Shown piece by piece: positions 45,957-54,775 of a stretch of 64,000 nucleotides of DNA. The translations under genes and the position numbers were made by a program. The stretch is from Candidatus Poribacteria bacterium (GTDB lineage Bacteria > Poribacteria > WGA-4E > PCPOR2b), in the NCBI GenBank assembly GCA_022826645.1, contig JAJDUM010000017.1, forward strand, positions 156,223 to 220,222, read 5' to 3'. Each line of letters begins with the position of its first letter. The stretch's first letter is position 1. The notes under the pieces were generated by a model, which ran no database searches, was not told the origin of the DNA, and was given only the letters and a program-made list of their open reading frames with translations.

Positions 45957-46964
45957 CTAAGTGACTTTGACGAGTTGCTTGCCGATATTGCTGCCCTTTA
46001 GCATCCCGATGAATGCGGTTGGGGCGTTCTCGAATTCTTCGGTTACCTCTTCTCGATATTTCAGTTTACCAGCCTGGATCCACTCAGCCATCTGCCGCAG
46101 CCCGTCGTCGTGTTTGTCAGCAAACTCAAAGACGAGGAATCCCTCTATCTTTGCCCGTTTAACGATGAGATGCCATAAGAAACGGGGACCCTGTTCCGGG
46201 CTTTCGAGATTATATTGGGAAATCTGACCGCAGATTGACACTCGCGCTTTCACGTTAATCAGGGGGAAGACAGCATCGGTAATCGCACCACCGACGTTAT
46301 CAAAATAGACATCTATTCCGTCCGGACACTGTTCGGATAGCTTTGCACTGTAGTCCTCGGTTGTCTTGTAGTTGAACGCGGCATCAAAACCGAGCTCGTT
46401 GACGACATAATCCACCTTGTCATCGCTACCGGCACTACCAACGGCGCGGCACCCTTTTATCTTGGCGATCTGCCCTACCAGAGAACCGACGGCACCGCCC
46501 GCTGCGGACACGAAAACTGTTTCTCCCGGTTGTGGGTTGCAGATCTCTAACAAGCCGAAATATGCTGTCAAGCCGGGCATACCGAGAATCCCCAGAGAAG
46601 TCGATATGGGCGCAAGGGTTGGATCTACTTTTCGGAGGTTGCCTCCATCGGACACCCCGTACTCTTGCCAGCCGAGTCCACCGGTAGCAATATCTCCGAC
46701 CTGAAAACCTGAGTTTTTGGATGCCACAACCTCGCCGACAACGCTGCCGACCATCGTCTCACCGATCTGAACGTTTGGCGCATAGGAGGCGCTATCATTC
46801 ATTCGTCCGCGCATATATGGGTCCACGGACAGATAATTGGTGTGCACAAGCACCTCTCCATCGTCTGGGGTAGGAATAGGTTCCGTCACCAGTTCAAAAT
46901 CGGATAGCTTTGGATAGCCAACGGGCCTCGCAGCCAGCGTGAATTTGCGGTTGATGTCTGACAT
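45957..46964 (-). CDS. NADP-dependent MDR reductase (leukotriene B4 dehydrogenase/CurA-like)
   Basis: This 335-residue zinc-free MDR enzyme has the pattern of prostaglandin/leukotriene reductases and curcumin reductase: an early V-D-P-Y-M-R-G-R-M motif (near residue 49-57), a cofactor loop A-A-G-G-A-V-G-S-L-V-G-Q, and F-D-N-V-G-G in the second half. Enzymes of this type reduce alpha,beta-unsaturated ketones with NADPH. GGAGGAGATATTTCA precedes the ATG. It stands alone between the Gfo/Idh gene and the Fur-type regulator, all on the minus strand, and probably has its own promoter. Detoxification of enones is plausible but not shown. Confidence 0.9.
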   Translation of the reverse strand: MSDINRKFTLAARPVGYPKLSDFELVTEPIPTPDDGEVLVHTNYLSVDPYMRGRMNDSASYAPNVQIGETMVGSVVGEVVASKNSGFQVGDIATGGLGWQEYGVSDGGNLRKVDPTLAPISTSLGILGMPGLTAYFGLLEICNPQPGETVFVSAAGGAVGSLVGQIAKIKGCRAVGSAGSDDKVDYVVNELGFDAAFNYKTTEDYSAKLSEQCPDGIDVYFDNVGGAITDAVFPLINVKARVSICGQISQYNLESPEQGPRFLWHLIVKRAKIEGFLVFEFADKHDDGLRQMAEWIQAGKLKYREEVTEEFENAPTAFIGMLKGSNIGKQLVKVT

Positions 46965-47003
46965 TGAAATATCTCCTCCATAACGGCGATCTTTGTGAAT
47001 CGG

Positions 47004-47465
47004 TTAGATCCCGTCTTTTTGGCACTCGGCACAGTATCCTAAGATCTCATTTCTATACTTCACCGGTTTGAATTGGAGTCTTTTACAGACTTCCTCTTGG
47101 AGCGCGTCGATCTCCGGGTTTTCAAACTCGATGATACTACTGCACCGCAGGCAGATTAAGTGAGCGTGTTCTTGGCGTGAATGGATATGTTCGTAGTGGG
47201 ACTGTTTTTGTGCATCAATCACTTCCGTCAGTAGCCCACTTTTGACAAGGAGTGGTAAGGTCCGATAGATTGTCGCACGTGAGGCGGTGTAGCCGTTTTG
47301 GCGCATACGCATCAAGAGGTCGTCCGCGCGGAAATGATCGTCATAGGCGAAGACCTGTTCAAGGATGTCGCGCCGCTCGGTCGTAAGTCGCAGTGCATTT
47401 TTTTCAAGGTATTTTGTGAATTGTTGGATAATCTGTGGTTGGATTGATTCGTTGTTTGTTTGCAT
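47004..47465 (-). CDS. Fur-family metal-responsive transcriptional regulator
   Basis: The 153-residue protein has the Fur layout: a winged-helix DNA-binding half with R-A-T-I-Y-R-T-L-P-L-L (about residues 63-73), then a metal-binding/dimerisation half with H-Y-E-H-I-H-S-R-Q-E-H-A-H. Two C-x2-C pairs, Cys105/Cys108 and Cys145/Cys148, give the structural zinc site. It could sense iron, zinc, manganese or peroxide (Fur, Zur, Mur or PerR); sequence alone does not decide. GGGAGGCTCG precedes the ATG. No metal-uptake gene lies next to it, so its targets must be elsewhere or include the redox genes nearby, an open point. Confidence 0.92.
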   Translation of the reverse strand: MQTNNESIQPQIIQQFTKYLEKNALRLTTERRDILEQVFAYDDHFRADDLLMRMRQNGYTASRATIYRTLPLLVKSGLLTEVIDAQKQSHYEHIHSRQEHAHLICLRCSSIIEFENPEIDALQEEVCKRLQFKPVKYRNEILGYCAECQKDGI

Positions 47466-47661
47466 GATACGAGCCTCCCTAGATGTTCTGGTGAGGATAC
47501 TGGTGTTATATTTCTTGTCTTAATTTTTCACTGAGTCAACCGTGGTTCATCTATCCGTCTCGCTGGCTATTTCTATCCATGGCTTGACACGTTCCCGCAA
47601 GTGCTTAGATGGCTTTGGCAATCAAAGAATCCAATGACTTTTTGCCGGATTTGAGTCTATG

Positions 47662-48327
47662 TCATTTGACCGAGTCGGGATCAAACATCAAGTTAATTTC
47701 CCTGATCAATCCCAGCAGCTTACTTATATACCGGCTAGCTGGCTCCAAGAATCCTGAAAAATGCAAAATCGCAAGGAGCGCGGCTATGATTGTGGTCAGA
47801 TAAAGAATCGCCTTAATTGGTCTTCCTATCGCTGAGGTGCGGATCTTTTCTCGATTTAACCCAAACAGCCCAATAACAATAAACGGCAGGTCTGAAATTG
47901 TATCAAGTGCCACCCCTATGTAGAAGAAAGGATTGAGCGTTCTGATGAATGCTGATTTACGGTTGACGTCGTATTGTCCAATGGTTTTATCTATGATGCC
48001 CAGTACATTGTTAGGACCTATGTCAAACTGATCGAGATTAAAAAGGTCTTCAATCAGATCAATTTTTGTGTCATCTCCTCCAGCCGCTGCCGGTTGGGTC
48101 CAAGAAAATGATGGATCCATTTCTGAATTAAGAATTATGGCATGTATTTCATCCCTCAATCGGTTAAGGTCACGCCTAGCCTCCTTTGCAGCAACTTCTT
48201 CGACTCTGCCACCCCCAAAACCTATCCGGCTGTTATTGAAATACCGAATCATGAGAGAACGGAAGTCCCCAAGTTGATTTAGCCGTCTTCTGTTTTCCCA
48301 AATTAATATTCTGGTATAATGTCTCAC
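47662..48327 (-). CDS. Hypothetical protein with two membrane segments near the C-terminus
   Basis: I do not recognise this 221-residue protein. The first ~130 residues are soluble-looking and Arg/Asp-rich with a helical stretch (V-E-E-V-A-A-K-E-A-R-R-D-L-N-R-L-R); about residues 132-158 and 170-195 are hydrophobic and likely membrane-spanning; the tail is short. The start is GTG at 48327 with AGGAGG twelve bases upstream, a longer gap than usual. It is isolated, with gene-free DNA on both sides. Codon use looks like that of a real gene, but no domain or context suggests a job. Confidence 0.55.
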   Translation of the reverse strand: MRHYTRILIWENRRRLNQLGDFRSLMIRYFNNSRIGFGGGRVEEVAAKEARRDLNRLRDEIHAIILNSEMDPSFSWTQPAAAGGDDTKIDLIEDLFNLDQFDIGPNNVLGIIDKTIGQYDVNRKSAFIRTLNPFFYIGVALDTISDLPFIVIGLFGLNREKIRTSAIGRPIKAILYLTTIIAALLAILHFSGFLEPASRYISKLLGLIREINLMFDPDSVK

Positions 48328-48945
48328 TAAGGTAACATGCCTCCTATAATTCTAATATTTAGGCCTACGATCTGTTTCTGTCAGCTTGTCAAGTGCGGTC
48401 GGTTTGTCCGCCTTAATCCGCCCACTTGGTGTATTCTATATTGTCTTGATCCAATACCCAGTTTAGTGGATTATTTTGGATATAGGTACGGATACGACAT
48501 AGATCTCCATCGTTTCTTATGATAATCTAAGTTGCTAGTTATCGAACCCGCTCGGCTTGGATAGACATATCCAAGCCATACTCGTATACGTGCAGTGGAT
48601 TTGTCAATCCACTGCGAGCGGTAAGAGGCATGATTCAGTTCTCATGTTCCCGTTTCACAACATTTCACATCACTCGCAACTTGCGTTATGATATGGTTAT
48701 AAAATGATTTCTGCCAACCAAAAATGTGATTATGCCATCGTTTTCTTATAATCCGGGTAACCGATAATTCATATCGCGAAATGATTTTTGGCAATAATTG
48801 CATGTTGCGGGATCCCTGTGGGGAACAACGATCGCTGTTCTATATGACAATTATAACGAGGATTTTAGCGATACTGTTTGCTATTAGCGCACCCACTATT
48901 AAAACGCTTGTCCCCATCCTTTCGGTTCTCAATTTTTCGGGGTGC
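48328..48945. other. Gene-free region containing a cloverleaf-like hairpin element
   Basis: About 618 bp with no supported gene. The notable feature is the multi-hairpin element at 48548-48621, described separately. The flanks are AT-rich and show no further structure that I can support; short open frames across the region have no domain or binding site. Confidence 0.6.
48548..48621. repeat. Cloverleaf-like element: two perfect 10-bp hairpins inside a closing stem
   Basis: Closing arms CCGCTC (48548-48553) and GAGCGG (48616-48621). Inside, GGCTTGGATA (48554) pairs with TATCCAAGCC (48568-48577) around GACA, and GCAGTGGATT (48592) pairs with AATCCACTGC (48606-48615) around TGTC. The loops are complementary because the second hairpin is an inverted version of the first (shared TGGATWGACA core). 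Between them is the palindrome CGTATACG. The helices abut with no gap. It resembles paired REP/BIME elements or a structured RNA. Confidence 0.7.
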
Positions 48946-49479
48946 TCATACCGCCTCACTTTTTCGCTCCATTGCAAGGAGTTTCCGTTTCCAATCCAAC
49001 CCACCCGCATAACCGCCGAGCCCCCCATCGCTGCGGACGACACGATGACACGGAATGATAACGGCTAGCGGATTCGCACCCATCGCTCCGCCAACAGCAC
49101 GCATCGCGTTCGGTTTGTCGATTTCTTGTGCGATCCAACCGTAGCTTTGGACCGCCCCGTAAGGAATCCGAAGAGCGGTTTCCCAAACGCTGCGCTGAAA
49201 CGGTGTTCCAGTACTTAGATCAAGTCTGAGATCGAACTCAACTGGGACGCCGTTGAAATATTTTGTCAGCAGCTCAACTGCGTTCAGCAGTTCTGGATCA
49301 AGCGAGTTCCGAGTCAGTGGATATAAACCACATTTCCCGTGTGAACCGTTGCGCAAGCGGTCTTTTATGGCCGGCTCGGTCGGCGCGCCAAACGTAACGC
49401 GTGTGAGACCTTGGTCCGACCTTGCCACGCCAACCCAACCGAATGAGGAGTTGAAGCAGGTGTAGTTCGTGATGGTCAT
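48946..49479 (-). CDS. ogt: Methylated-DNA--protein-cysteine methyltransferase
   Basis: A 177-residue O6-alkylguanine repair protein. The suicide cysteine is Cys144 in I-I-P-C-H-R-V-V, with the recognition segment G-G-L-G-G-Y-A-G-G-L just after and the helix-turn-helix F-Q-R-S-V-W-E-T-A-L-R-I-P-Y-G before. It removes alkyl groups from guanine O6 in one irreversible step. Its ATG overlaps the stop of a 78-residue hypothetical gene by four bases (ATGA), so the two are translated together. The length and lack of an AraC-type domain point to Ogt rather than Ada. Confidence 0.93.
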   Translation of the reverse strand: MTITNYTCFNSSFGWVGVARSDQGLTRVTFGAPTEPAIKDRLRNGSHGKCGLYPLTRNSLDPELLNAVELLTKYFNGVPVEFDLRLDLSTGTPFQRSVWETALRIPYGAVQSYGWIAQEIDKPNAMRAVGGAMGANPLAVIIPCHRVVRSDGGLGGYAGGLDWKRKLLAMERKSEAV

Positions 49480-49712
49480 ACAGCAGCTCCGAGCTGGGGG
49501 TCCTCGCCCGTTGGGACCGACTCACCCTCAACTTCGATTCTTACCCATTCACGACTGAGGGATTCAAACAGTGCCATTACCTCCTGCCGCTGTGTGAGAC
49601 TATCAAGTGGCACCTCGAAGGTAAGCGTCGCAAACTCTTCCTTCTGTACGTCACCTTCTTTGTTGAATTTTACGGGAGTAATCTGAATCTTCTTTAACTT
49701 TGCATCCATCAT
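49476..49712 (-). CDS. Small hypothetical protein coupled to ogt
   Basis: A 78-residue protein of no family known to me. It begins M-M-D-A-K-L-K-K-I-Q-I-T-P-V-K-F, alternates beta-like and acidic stretches (F-A-T-L-T-F-E-V-P-L), and ends G-E-D-P-Q-L-G-A-A-V. GAGGAGGC lies upstream of the ATG pair at 49712/49709. Its stop codon overlaps the ogt start by four bases, so it is probably a real gene co-translated with ogt. It may be a small partner or regulator in DNA repair; that is guesswork from position. Confidence 0.65.
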   Translation of the reverse strand: MMDAKLKKIQITPVKFNKEGDVQKEEFATLTFEVPLDSLTQRQEVMALFESLSREWVRIEVEGESVPTGEDPQLGAAV

Positions 49713-49770
49713 AGGCTTATTGCCTCCTCAAAAATTATGATTAGTACGTTAAAATTATCTCAATATTCTC

Positions 49771-49795
49771 TCAAGATATGAATCTCGACCTACCG
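49771..49795 (+). repeat. Short hairpin repeat, GTCGAGAT family (copy 4)
   Basis: CTCAAGATATGAATCTCGACCTAC-type unit; the GAATCTCGACCTAC half is identical to the copy at 14553. The left arm has one change (CAAGAT for CGAGAT). It lies between the small ogt-linked gene and the DUF5916 gene. Confidence 0.6.
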
Positions 49796-49813
49796 GTTAT
49801 TCAGCAGCGCGAA

Positions 49814-52132
49814 TTAAAATAGTCCAACCTTGAGTAGGTGTGATAGCTTGACAAAGACAATCTGTTCGATGTCGCCATCCTTCTCGCGGTTGTTATTGTA
49901 GACGAGAAAGAACGTGCTTTCGGGCAGATATTCGTACGCGAACAGTGCGAAGATCCGTCGCTCCTCATCGATGGTGAACTCTGCGCTCGAACGGAAGAAC
50001 ATCCGCTGTGCGAATTGATAGTTGACCGCAAACCGGCGCGTCCACTGTTCCAGTACACCATCTTCCACCAATCGTTGCAGAGTCAGCTCCAAGTCCAGTT
50101 TAGCGGTTGGTCGGATCGTTATCTCCGGACGGATAAAGAAGGTATCTTTATCATCACGGATACCGATCGTTCCAAAATTCCGAATCCTCGCCCATTTGGG
50201 CGGGAACCAGCCAGTGAAAAAATTCAGCACCTTGTCTGTGTAAGCCACTCCATCGTCATCGACGTGGTAATACCATTCTGGTCCGGTGAAAAGGAAGATG
50301 TTCTTAACCCCAATCAGTCCCCGAATCTGATAACGCTCGTTCGTCAATTCACCCGCATGGTTATACAGGCGGTCGACTACCCCTTCACCGCGCAGGCGTT
50401 GTACCAGCCCTGCATACTGCTTGTTGTACCGGGTGGTGAACTCAAGTCCCCGCCGATCGGTTCGGGGAATAAACCCAGTTTCGACATCAAAATTTTCCCC
50501 GACGTCGATATATCTGGCCTCGAAAGAGAACACATTCGCTCGGCGAGAGAATTCAGCGAAGATAACATCATCACTGATGGGGTCATCGTCCTCAATACCC
50601 GACTTCCATTCTCTGGCATACTCAAGGTTAAGGTTGACGTCGACGGGCAGTCTAAAGCGGGCATCAATTCCCGAGGCTCGGTCGTATAGACTCTGCCCTT
50701 GTTTGTTCACACCCAACAGGCCAATCGACGAATTCCTGCCAAGTTCCCGTTGTACGCGAAAAACAGAATAGTTGTACTCATCAGCCGGCAGGTGATCCGT
50801 ATCAACTTCATAGACGTTTAGCCGATCGCCCTGCTCAAGGATCGTGTACCGCTTCTCTTCGGTTGCATCTGTTATGAACCACTTGCCGTCCTTATCTTTG
50901 ACAGCAACTGATGCCATTTCAGAAAGCGAGACATCATTCGTATCGAATGCCTGGCGCAAATCCCGCGAGAGTATTTCCCTATCGAGATCACTACTGAACC
51001 GCGACTTTGTCTTAAACGCGGCGTTCTCCGGTCCTGCCTGCGCGTTTAGGAAGGCAAAATTATAGTCACTCACCTTGCCGATGACCTTTCCTCCGTACAT
51101 AAGATCTTCCACCCGACGACTGTAGAACAGTTCGACAGGTGTTTGGAAAAGCTCGTTTCCTTCCAGGAAGAATGGACGCTTCTCTGGGAAACGCAGTGGG
51201 ATGTCTGACAGGTTGACAAGGTCTGGATCTGCCTCAATCTGCGCAAAATCCGGATTGAGCGTAAAATCGACCGTCACGCTTGAGAAGGGATACCGGACAT
51301 CGATCCCTGCAGCGGTATTCAATTCGGGGTCCTGATCGCCGATTTTCTCTGGTTTTAGGGTGCCGTACGGTTTGACCTCCAGCGGACGCTTCGTAACCAA
51401 TCGATCCAACGGCAAGCCGGTTAGATGTCCAAAATTTGAAACGGCATACTGTCGTCCCCCAAGTTCTACCCACGAGAGCTCCTCCTGCTGCGATTCGTCA
51501 TTCCGCCAAAAATTGATTCCCCAAACCGCATCGGGATTCTGCTTAGGAAACCGAAGTTCCGCAAACGGGATGGAGAACTCCGCTGTCCATCGGTCATCGT
51601 ATGTCGCAGTATACCCTGACCAATCGCAGTCCCAAGAGATAGCGGAGCCAACATTAGAGCTATTTCGTCTTACATTCCCACCTTCGTCGGTTATCCGCCG
51701 GTCTGTCTGCGTACTGAGCGGATTTAACGCGAAAGCATAGCAATTACGCTGATCAAGGTAGGTATCAATCAGGATTTCGACGTGGTCATCAGAGAAGAAG
51801 AAAGAATCTCGGCGGACAGAATTTGCGGCGAGGACGTTCATATCACTCTTGAAACACTCAAAACCGACATACAGTCGATTCTCATCATAGAGTAGGTAGA
51901 CCTTAGTCTTATGGCTGGCGGGTTCACCTGAATTCGGCTCAAATTGAATAAATTCGCCGGTCTGTGCTGCGTTCTGCCAGCATGGATCATCCAGTTTTCC
52001 ATCAATTTTTGGCGGCGAATCTGTTTCGACGGCTGCGAGCTTCCTGAGCATCGGATCGTCTGCCGCGTGGGACGCGTGTGTGGACAATGTGAGGAGACCC
52101 ACAACAAGTGACGCCAGTAAGAATTTGACCAT
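49814..52132 (-). CDS. Exported CBM9-like / DUF5916 outer-membrane protein
   Basis: From ATG 52132 the 772-residue protein has a Sec signal (hydrophobic core ending T-H-A-S-H-A), a CBM9/DOMON-like beta-sandwich (I-D-G-K-L-D-D-P-C-W near residue 43 and L-Y-V-G-F-E-C), then a long DUF5916 region with outer-membrane barrel features and a final V-G-L-F ending in Phe. The shorter start is chosen because CGGAGGAATGG precedes it and the signal then begins at once; an upstream in-frame ATG at 52177 would add 15 residues. DUF5916 proteins are common in environmental bacteria, with unknown function; carbohydrate binding by the sandwich domain is an inference. Confidence 0.86.
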   Translation of the reverse strand: MVKFLLASLVVGLLTLSTHASHAADDPMLRKLAAVETDSPPKIDGKLDDPCWQNAAQTGEFIQFEPNSGEPASHKTKVYLLYDENRLYVGFECFKSDMNVLAANSVRRDSFFFSDDHVEILIDTYLDQRNCYAFALNPLSTQTDRRITDEGGNVRRNSSNVGSAISWDCDWSGYTATYDDRWTAEFSIPFAELRFPKQNPDAVWGINFWRNDESQQEELSWVELGGRQYAVSNFGHLTGLPLDRLVTKRPLEVKPYGTLKPEKIGDQDPELNTAAGIDVRYPFSSVTVDFTLNPDFAQIEADPDLVNLSDIPLRFPEKRPFFLEGNELFQTPVELFYSRRVEDLMYGGKVIGKVSDYNFAFLNAQAGPENAAFKTKSRFSSDLDREILSRDLRQAFDTNDVSLSEMASVAVKDKDGKWFITDATEEKRYTILEQGDRLNVYEVDTDHLPADEYNYSVFRVQRELGRNSSIGLLGVNKQGQSLYDRASGIDARFRLPVDVNLNLEYAREWKSGIEDDDPISDDVIFAEFSRRANVFSFEARYIDVGENFDVETGFIPRTDRRGLEFTTRYNKQYAGLVQRLRGEGVVDRLYNHAGELTNERYQIRGLIGVKNIFLFTGPEWYYHVDDDGVAYTDKVLNFFTGWFPPKWARIRNFGTIGIRDDKDTFFIRPEITIRPTAKLDLELTLQRLVEDGVLEQWTRRFAVNYQFAQRMFFRSSAEFTIDEERRIFALFAYEYLPESTFFLVYNNNREKDGDIEQIVFVKLSHLLKVGLF

Positions 52133-52379
52133 CCATTCCTCCGAGTTCCTTGTAGGAAAAAGAATGTAAAACATCATTTTTCCAAGATAAGTAGCAGCTT
52201 ATACTATTATATTGTTTCTTGCCAATCCATTCAATCTAAATCGTGTAGCTCTGCGAAATAATTCGCAACTCTATGCGTAGGAATATCCCGCGTATTTTAT
52301 GATAGATTTTCATGTAGGCATAATGTATACTGAGCAACGTGTGGTCCCTATCGCACTGTTTTTTGGTTCCCATCAAAGC

Positions 52380-52409
52380 ACGTGAAACGTAACGAGTAAT
52401 ACGTAAGAA
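52380..52409 (+). repeat. GTGAAACGTAACG-type short repeat run
   Basis: CGTGAAACGTAACGAGTAAT followed by ACGTAAG. Runs built from the same GTGAAACGT and ACGTAATRCGTAA words occur at about 8412, 11198, 25457, 45928, 57114 and 62330. They are always between genes. Confidence 0.6.
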
Positions 52410-52514
52410 AAAACAGAACGGGAATTTCCGCTGAACGAAAGATAGTCTCTGTTAGGCGGGGAGATCCCTCCCCTACGGTTGCTTTGTACGCTTTCTCACA
52501 TCGAGGAGACAGGA

Positions 52515-53510
52515 ATGAAAGGACGAAGAGTTGTTTGGCCGAGTCAGGCGACGGTTGAAATCGAGGAGTTTGAGTTCTCACTCCTGGGTAATAATGAGAT
52601 TCTGGTGGCAACCGAATGTACACTTATTAGTCCGGGTACGGAACGCGCTTTCCTGCTTGGGCTGCCCAACGCACAGGGCAAGTATCCATCATACCCCGGC
52701 TACAGCAATATCGGCGTGGTTATTGATATGGGTAGAGATGTAGATGGCTTCAATGTCGGTGATAGGGTCGCTTCTTCCAGAGGTCACACAAGCCATTTCG
52801 TTGCAACGCCGGATAACCTGCTCAAGGTAACGGAGAGGGCATTATCCTCGGAGCGAGGGGTCTTTTTTAACCTATGTACTATTGCGATGCAGGGAGTTCG
52901 AAAAGCCAAAATTGAACTTGGGGAGCCGACGCTTGTGTTAGGCGGTGGTCTGATTGGATTGTTCGCGATGCAACTTGCAAAACTCAGTGGTGGGCTGCCT
53001 GTGCTTACAGCAGACTTATCCGATAACCGCTTACAACTCGCCAGACAGGTTGGCGCAGATCGCGCCTTAAATCCAGAAGATGAAGACCTGGATAATCAAC
53101 TGGACAGAATTACTGGTGGCAAAGGTTTAGCCGTTGTTATTGAAGCTACGGGACACCCAGCGGTGGTCAATACGGCTTTTCAATTGGCTAACTGGTATGG
53201 ACGGGTTGTGCTGCTCGCCAGCACGCGAGGCGAAACGGAGCATGTGAATTTTTACCGAGACGTGCACCGAAAAGGTTTAACGGTGTTGGGTGCCCATAAT
53301 TCTGCCCGTCCAACTCATGATTCCTCACCGAATTTCTGGACACTTCGTGATGATTGGGAACTGTCGCTGCAGCTTATCGCACACGGTCGTGTGGTCGTTG
53401 ATCCGTTAATTACCCATCGGATGCCGGGCATTCAGGCTGCGGAGGCATACGAAATGCTGATGGATTGGGATCCGAATTTATTGGGGGTTGTATTGAACTG
53501 GGAGGATTAG
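52515..53510 (+). CDS. Zinc-independent MDR oxidoreductase
   Basis: A 331-residue medium-chain dehydrogenase/reductase without the usual zinc cysteines: where the catalytic Cys should be it has I-S-P-G-T-E-R, typical of the BchC/threonine-like dehydrogenases often called bi-domain oxidoreductases. The cofactor loop is L-G-G-G-L-I-G-L-F-A, followed by L-T-A-D. The ATG at 52515 is chosen over 52479 because GAGGAGACAG precedes it. A Gfo/Idh gene follows 52 nt later on the same strand; this MDR-Gfo/Idh pair is commonly found together and may act in sequence on a sugar or polyol. Substrate unknown. Confidence 0.87.
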   Translation: MKGRRVVWPSQATVEIEEFEFSLLGNNEILVATECTLISPGTERAFLLGLPNAQGKYPSYPGYSNIGVVIDMGRDVDGFNVGDRVASSRGHTSHFVATPDNLLKVTERALSSERGVFFNLCTIAMQGVRKAKIELGEPTLVLGGGLIGLFAMQLAKLSGGLPVLTADLSDNRLQLARQVGADRALNPEDEDLDNQLDRITGGKGLAVVIEATGHPAVVNTAFQLANWYGRVVLLASTRGETEHVNFYRDVHRKGLTVLGAHNSARPTHDSSPNFWTLRDDWELSLQLIAHGRVVVDPLITHRMPGIQAAEAYEMLMDWDPNLLGVVLNWED

Positions 53511-53562
53511 TCACCAATTAGAAGTAGTAGTTTGACAAAGTATTCATACAGAAGGAGGTTCG

Positions 53563-54597
53563 ATGATTAACACAGCAGTTATCGGATACGGCTATGCTGG
53601 TCAATCGTTCCACGCCTATCTCGTTGGTCTGGCAGAGGGACTTAATTTGTATGCAATTGCAACACGGAATCCGGACAGACGACAGGCTGCCGCGCAAGCA
53701 TATCCAGACGTAAAACTTTATGAGACCATCGATCAGGTGCTCGCGGATGACAATGTAGATTTGGTTGTACTCGCGACACCGCACGACACACACGCCGAAC
53801 TTGCGGTCCGAGCAATGGATGCGGGAAAGCACCTCGTTACGGACAAAATCATGTGTATGAACGCCGCCGAAGCTGATGTGATGATCGAGGCAAGTCAGCG
53901 GAACAATGTCATGTTGAGCGTCTTTCACAATCGCCGCTGGGATTGGGACTACTTAACGGTGAGAAAAGTGATTGAGGATGGCCTCCTAGGAACCCCGTAC
54001 CTATTTCAGGTCGGTATCATGAGATACGGAGGACCGCGTGGTTGGCGAGGTGACAAAAAACAGAGCGGCGGCATCCTCTTCGATTGGCCTGCACACTTCG
54101 TCGATCAAGCGCTACAACTGGTTTCCGCGCCGGTAAAAACTGTTTTCTGCGATGTGCATTACGGGTCGCAGTGGGATATCGACATCGGCAACTATGCGAA
54201 TTTGTTGATTAAATTTGAGAACGATGTCCGCTATCAGATTGAGATTGGGAATTTGGCGAAGGTTGAAAAACCGCGGTGGTATGTCCTCGGAGATCTCGGG
54301 GGGTTGATTAAGTATGGATTGGATCCACAAGAGAGACCGATGGTAGCCGGAAACATTGACGCTGCAGAAGAAGATCCGGAAACGTACGCCAAAGTCTGGA
54401 CTGAAGCAGATGGGGAGCAGCGTGAAATGGTGATTGAGAGTGTCCGAGGATCGTGGAAGTCGTACTATCAGAATATCTCTGATGTCTTGAACAAGGGAGC
54501 GGAACTGATTGTCAAGCCGGAGGAGATCAAACGGGTAATGCAGGTTTATGATGCCGCGATGCGTTCCTCCGAAACGGGGGAAGCGGTACAGTTTTGA
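53563..54597 (+). CDS. Gfo/Idh/MocA family oxidoreductase
   Basis: A 344-residue dehydrogenase. The Rossmann start is V-I-G-Y-G-Y-A-G-Q-S-F-H, and the E-K-P motif is altered to D-K-I (V-T-D-K-I-M-C-M-N), keeping only the Lys. F-H-N-R-R-W-D-W-D-Y and D-W-P-A-H-F-V-D-Q hold conserved residues of the Gfo/Idh substrate domain. GAAGGAGGTTCG precedes the ATG. It follows the MDR gene closely and probably belongs with it. A spacer of about 180 bp then leads to the prenyltransferase-repeat gene. Substrate unknown. Confidence 0.88.
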   Translation: MINTAVIGYGYAGQSFHAYLVGLAEGLNLYAIATRNPDRRQAAAQAYPDVKLYETIDQVLADDNVDLVVLATPHDTHAELAVRAMDAGKHLVTDKIMCMNAAEADVMIEASQRNNVMLSVFHNRRWDWDYLTVRKVIEDGLLGTPYLFQVGIMRYGGPRGWRGDKKQSGGILFDWPAHFVDQALQLVSAPVKTVFCDVHYGSQWDIDIGNYANLLIKFENDVRYQIEIGNLAKVEKPRWYVLGDLGGLIKYGLDPQERPMVAGNIDAAEEDPETYAKVWTEADGEQREMVIESVRGSWKSYYQNISDVLNKGAELIVKPEEIKRVMQVYDAAMRSSETGEAVQF

Positions 54598-54775
54598 ACA
54601 CGCTTGACCACTTTATGAACGCCCCTGTTCATTTATTGAACACTAAATTAGACAATATTGCTGCAAAATCCAATAGATATGGCATTGGGCAATTGGCATA
54701 GGATTTGCTCAAATTCTGGTGCGCTGATACCAAGTTCGCTCACTTATCACCCAAACATAACGGAGATTATACAGC

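Noticed and set aside
48548..48621. The cloverleaf-like element as a tRNA
   Set aside because: Its arms are 6, 10 and 10 bp with 4-nt loops; there is no acceptor/CCA layout, D-loop or T-loop consensus.
48781..49068. 95-codon plus-strand frame next to ogt
   Set aside because: It overlaps the ogt 3' end in antisense, lacks a binding site and has no family resemblance.
50015..50689. 224-codon plus-strand frame inside the DUF5916 gene
   Set aside because: Antisense shadow of a well-supported exported protein; no binding site or recognisable domain.
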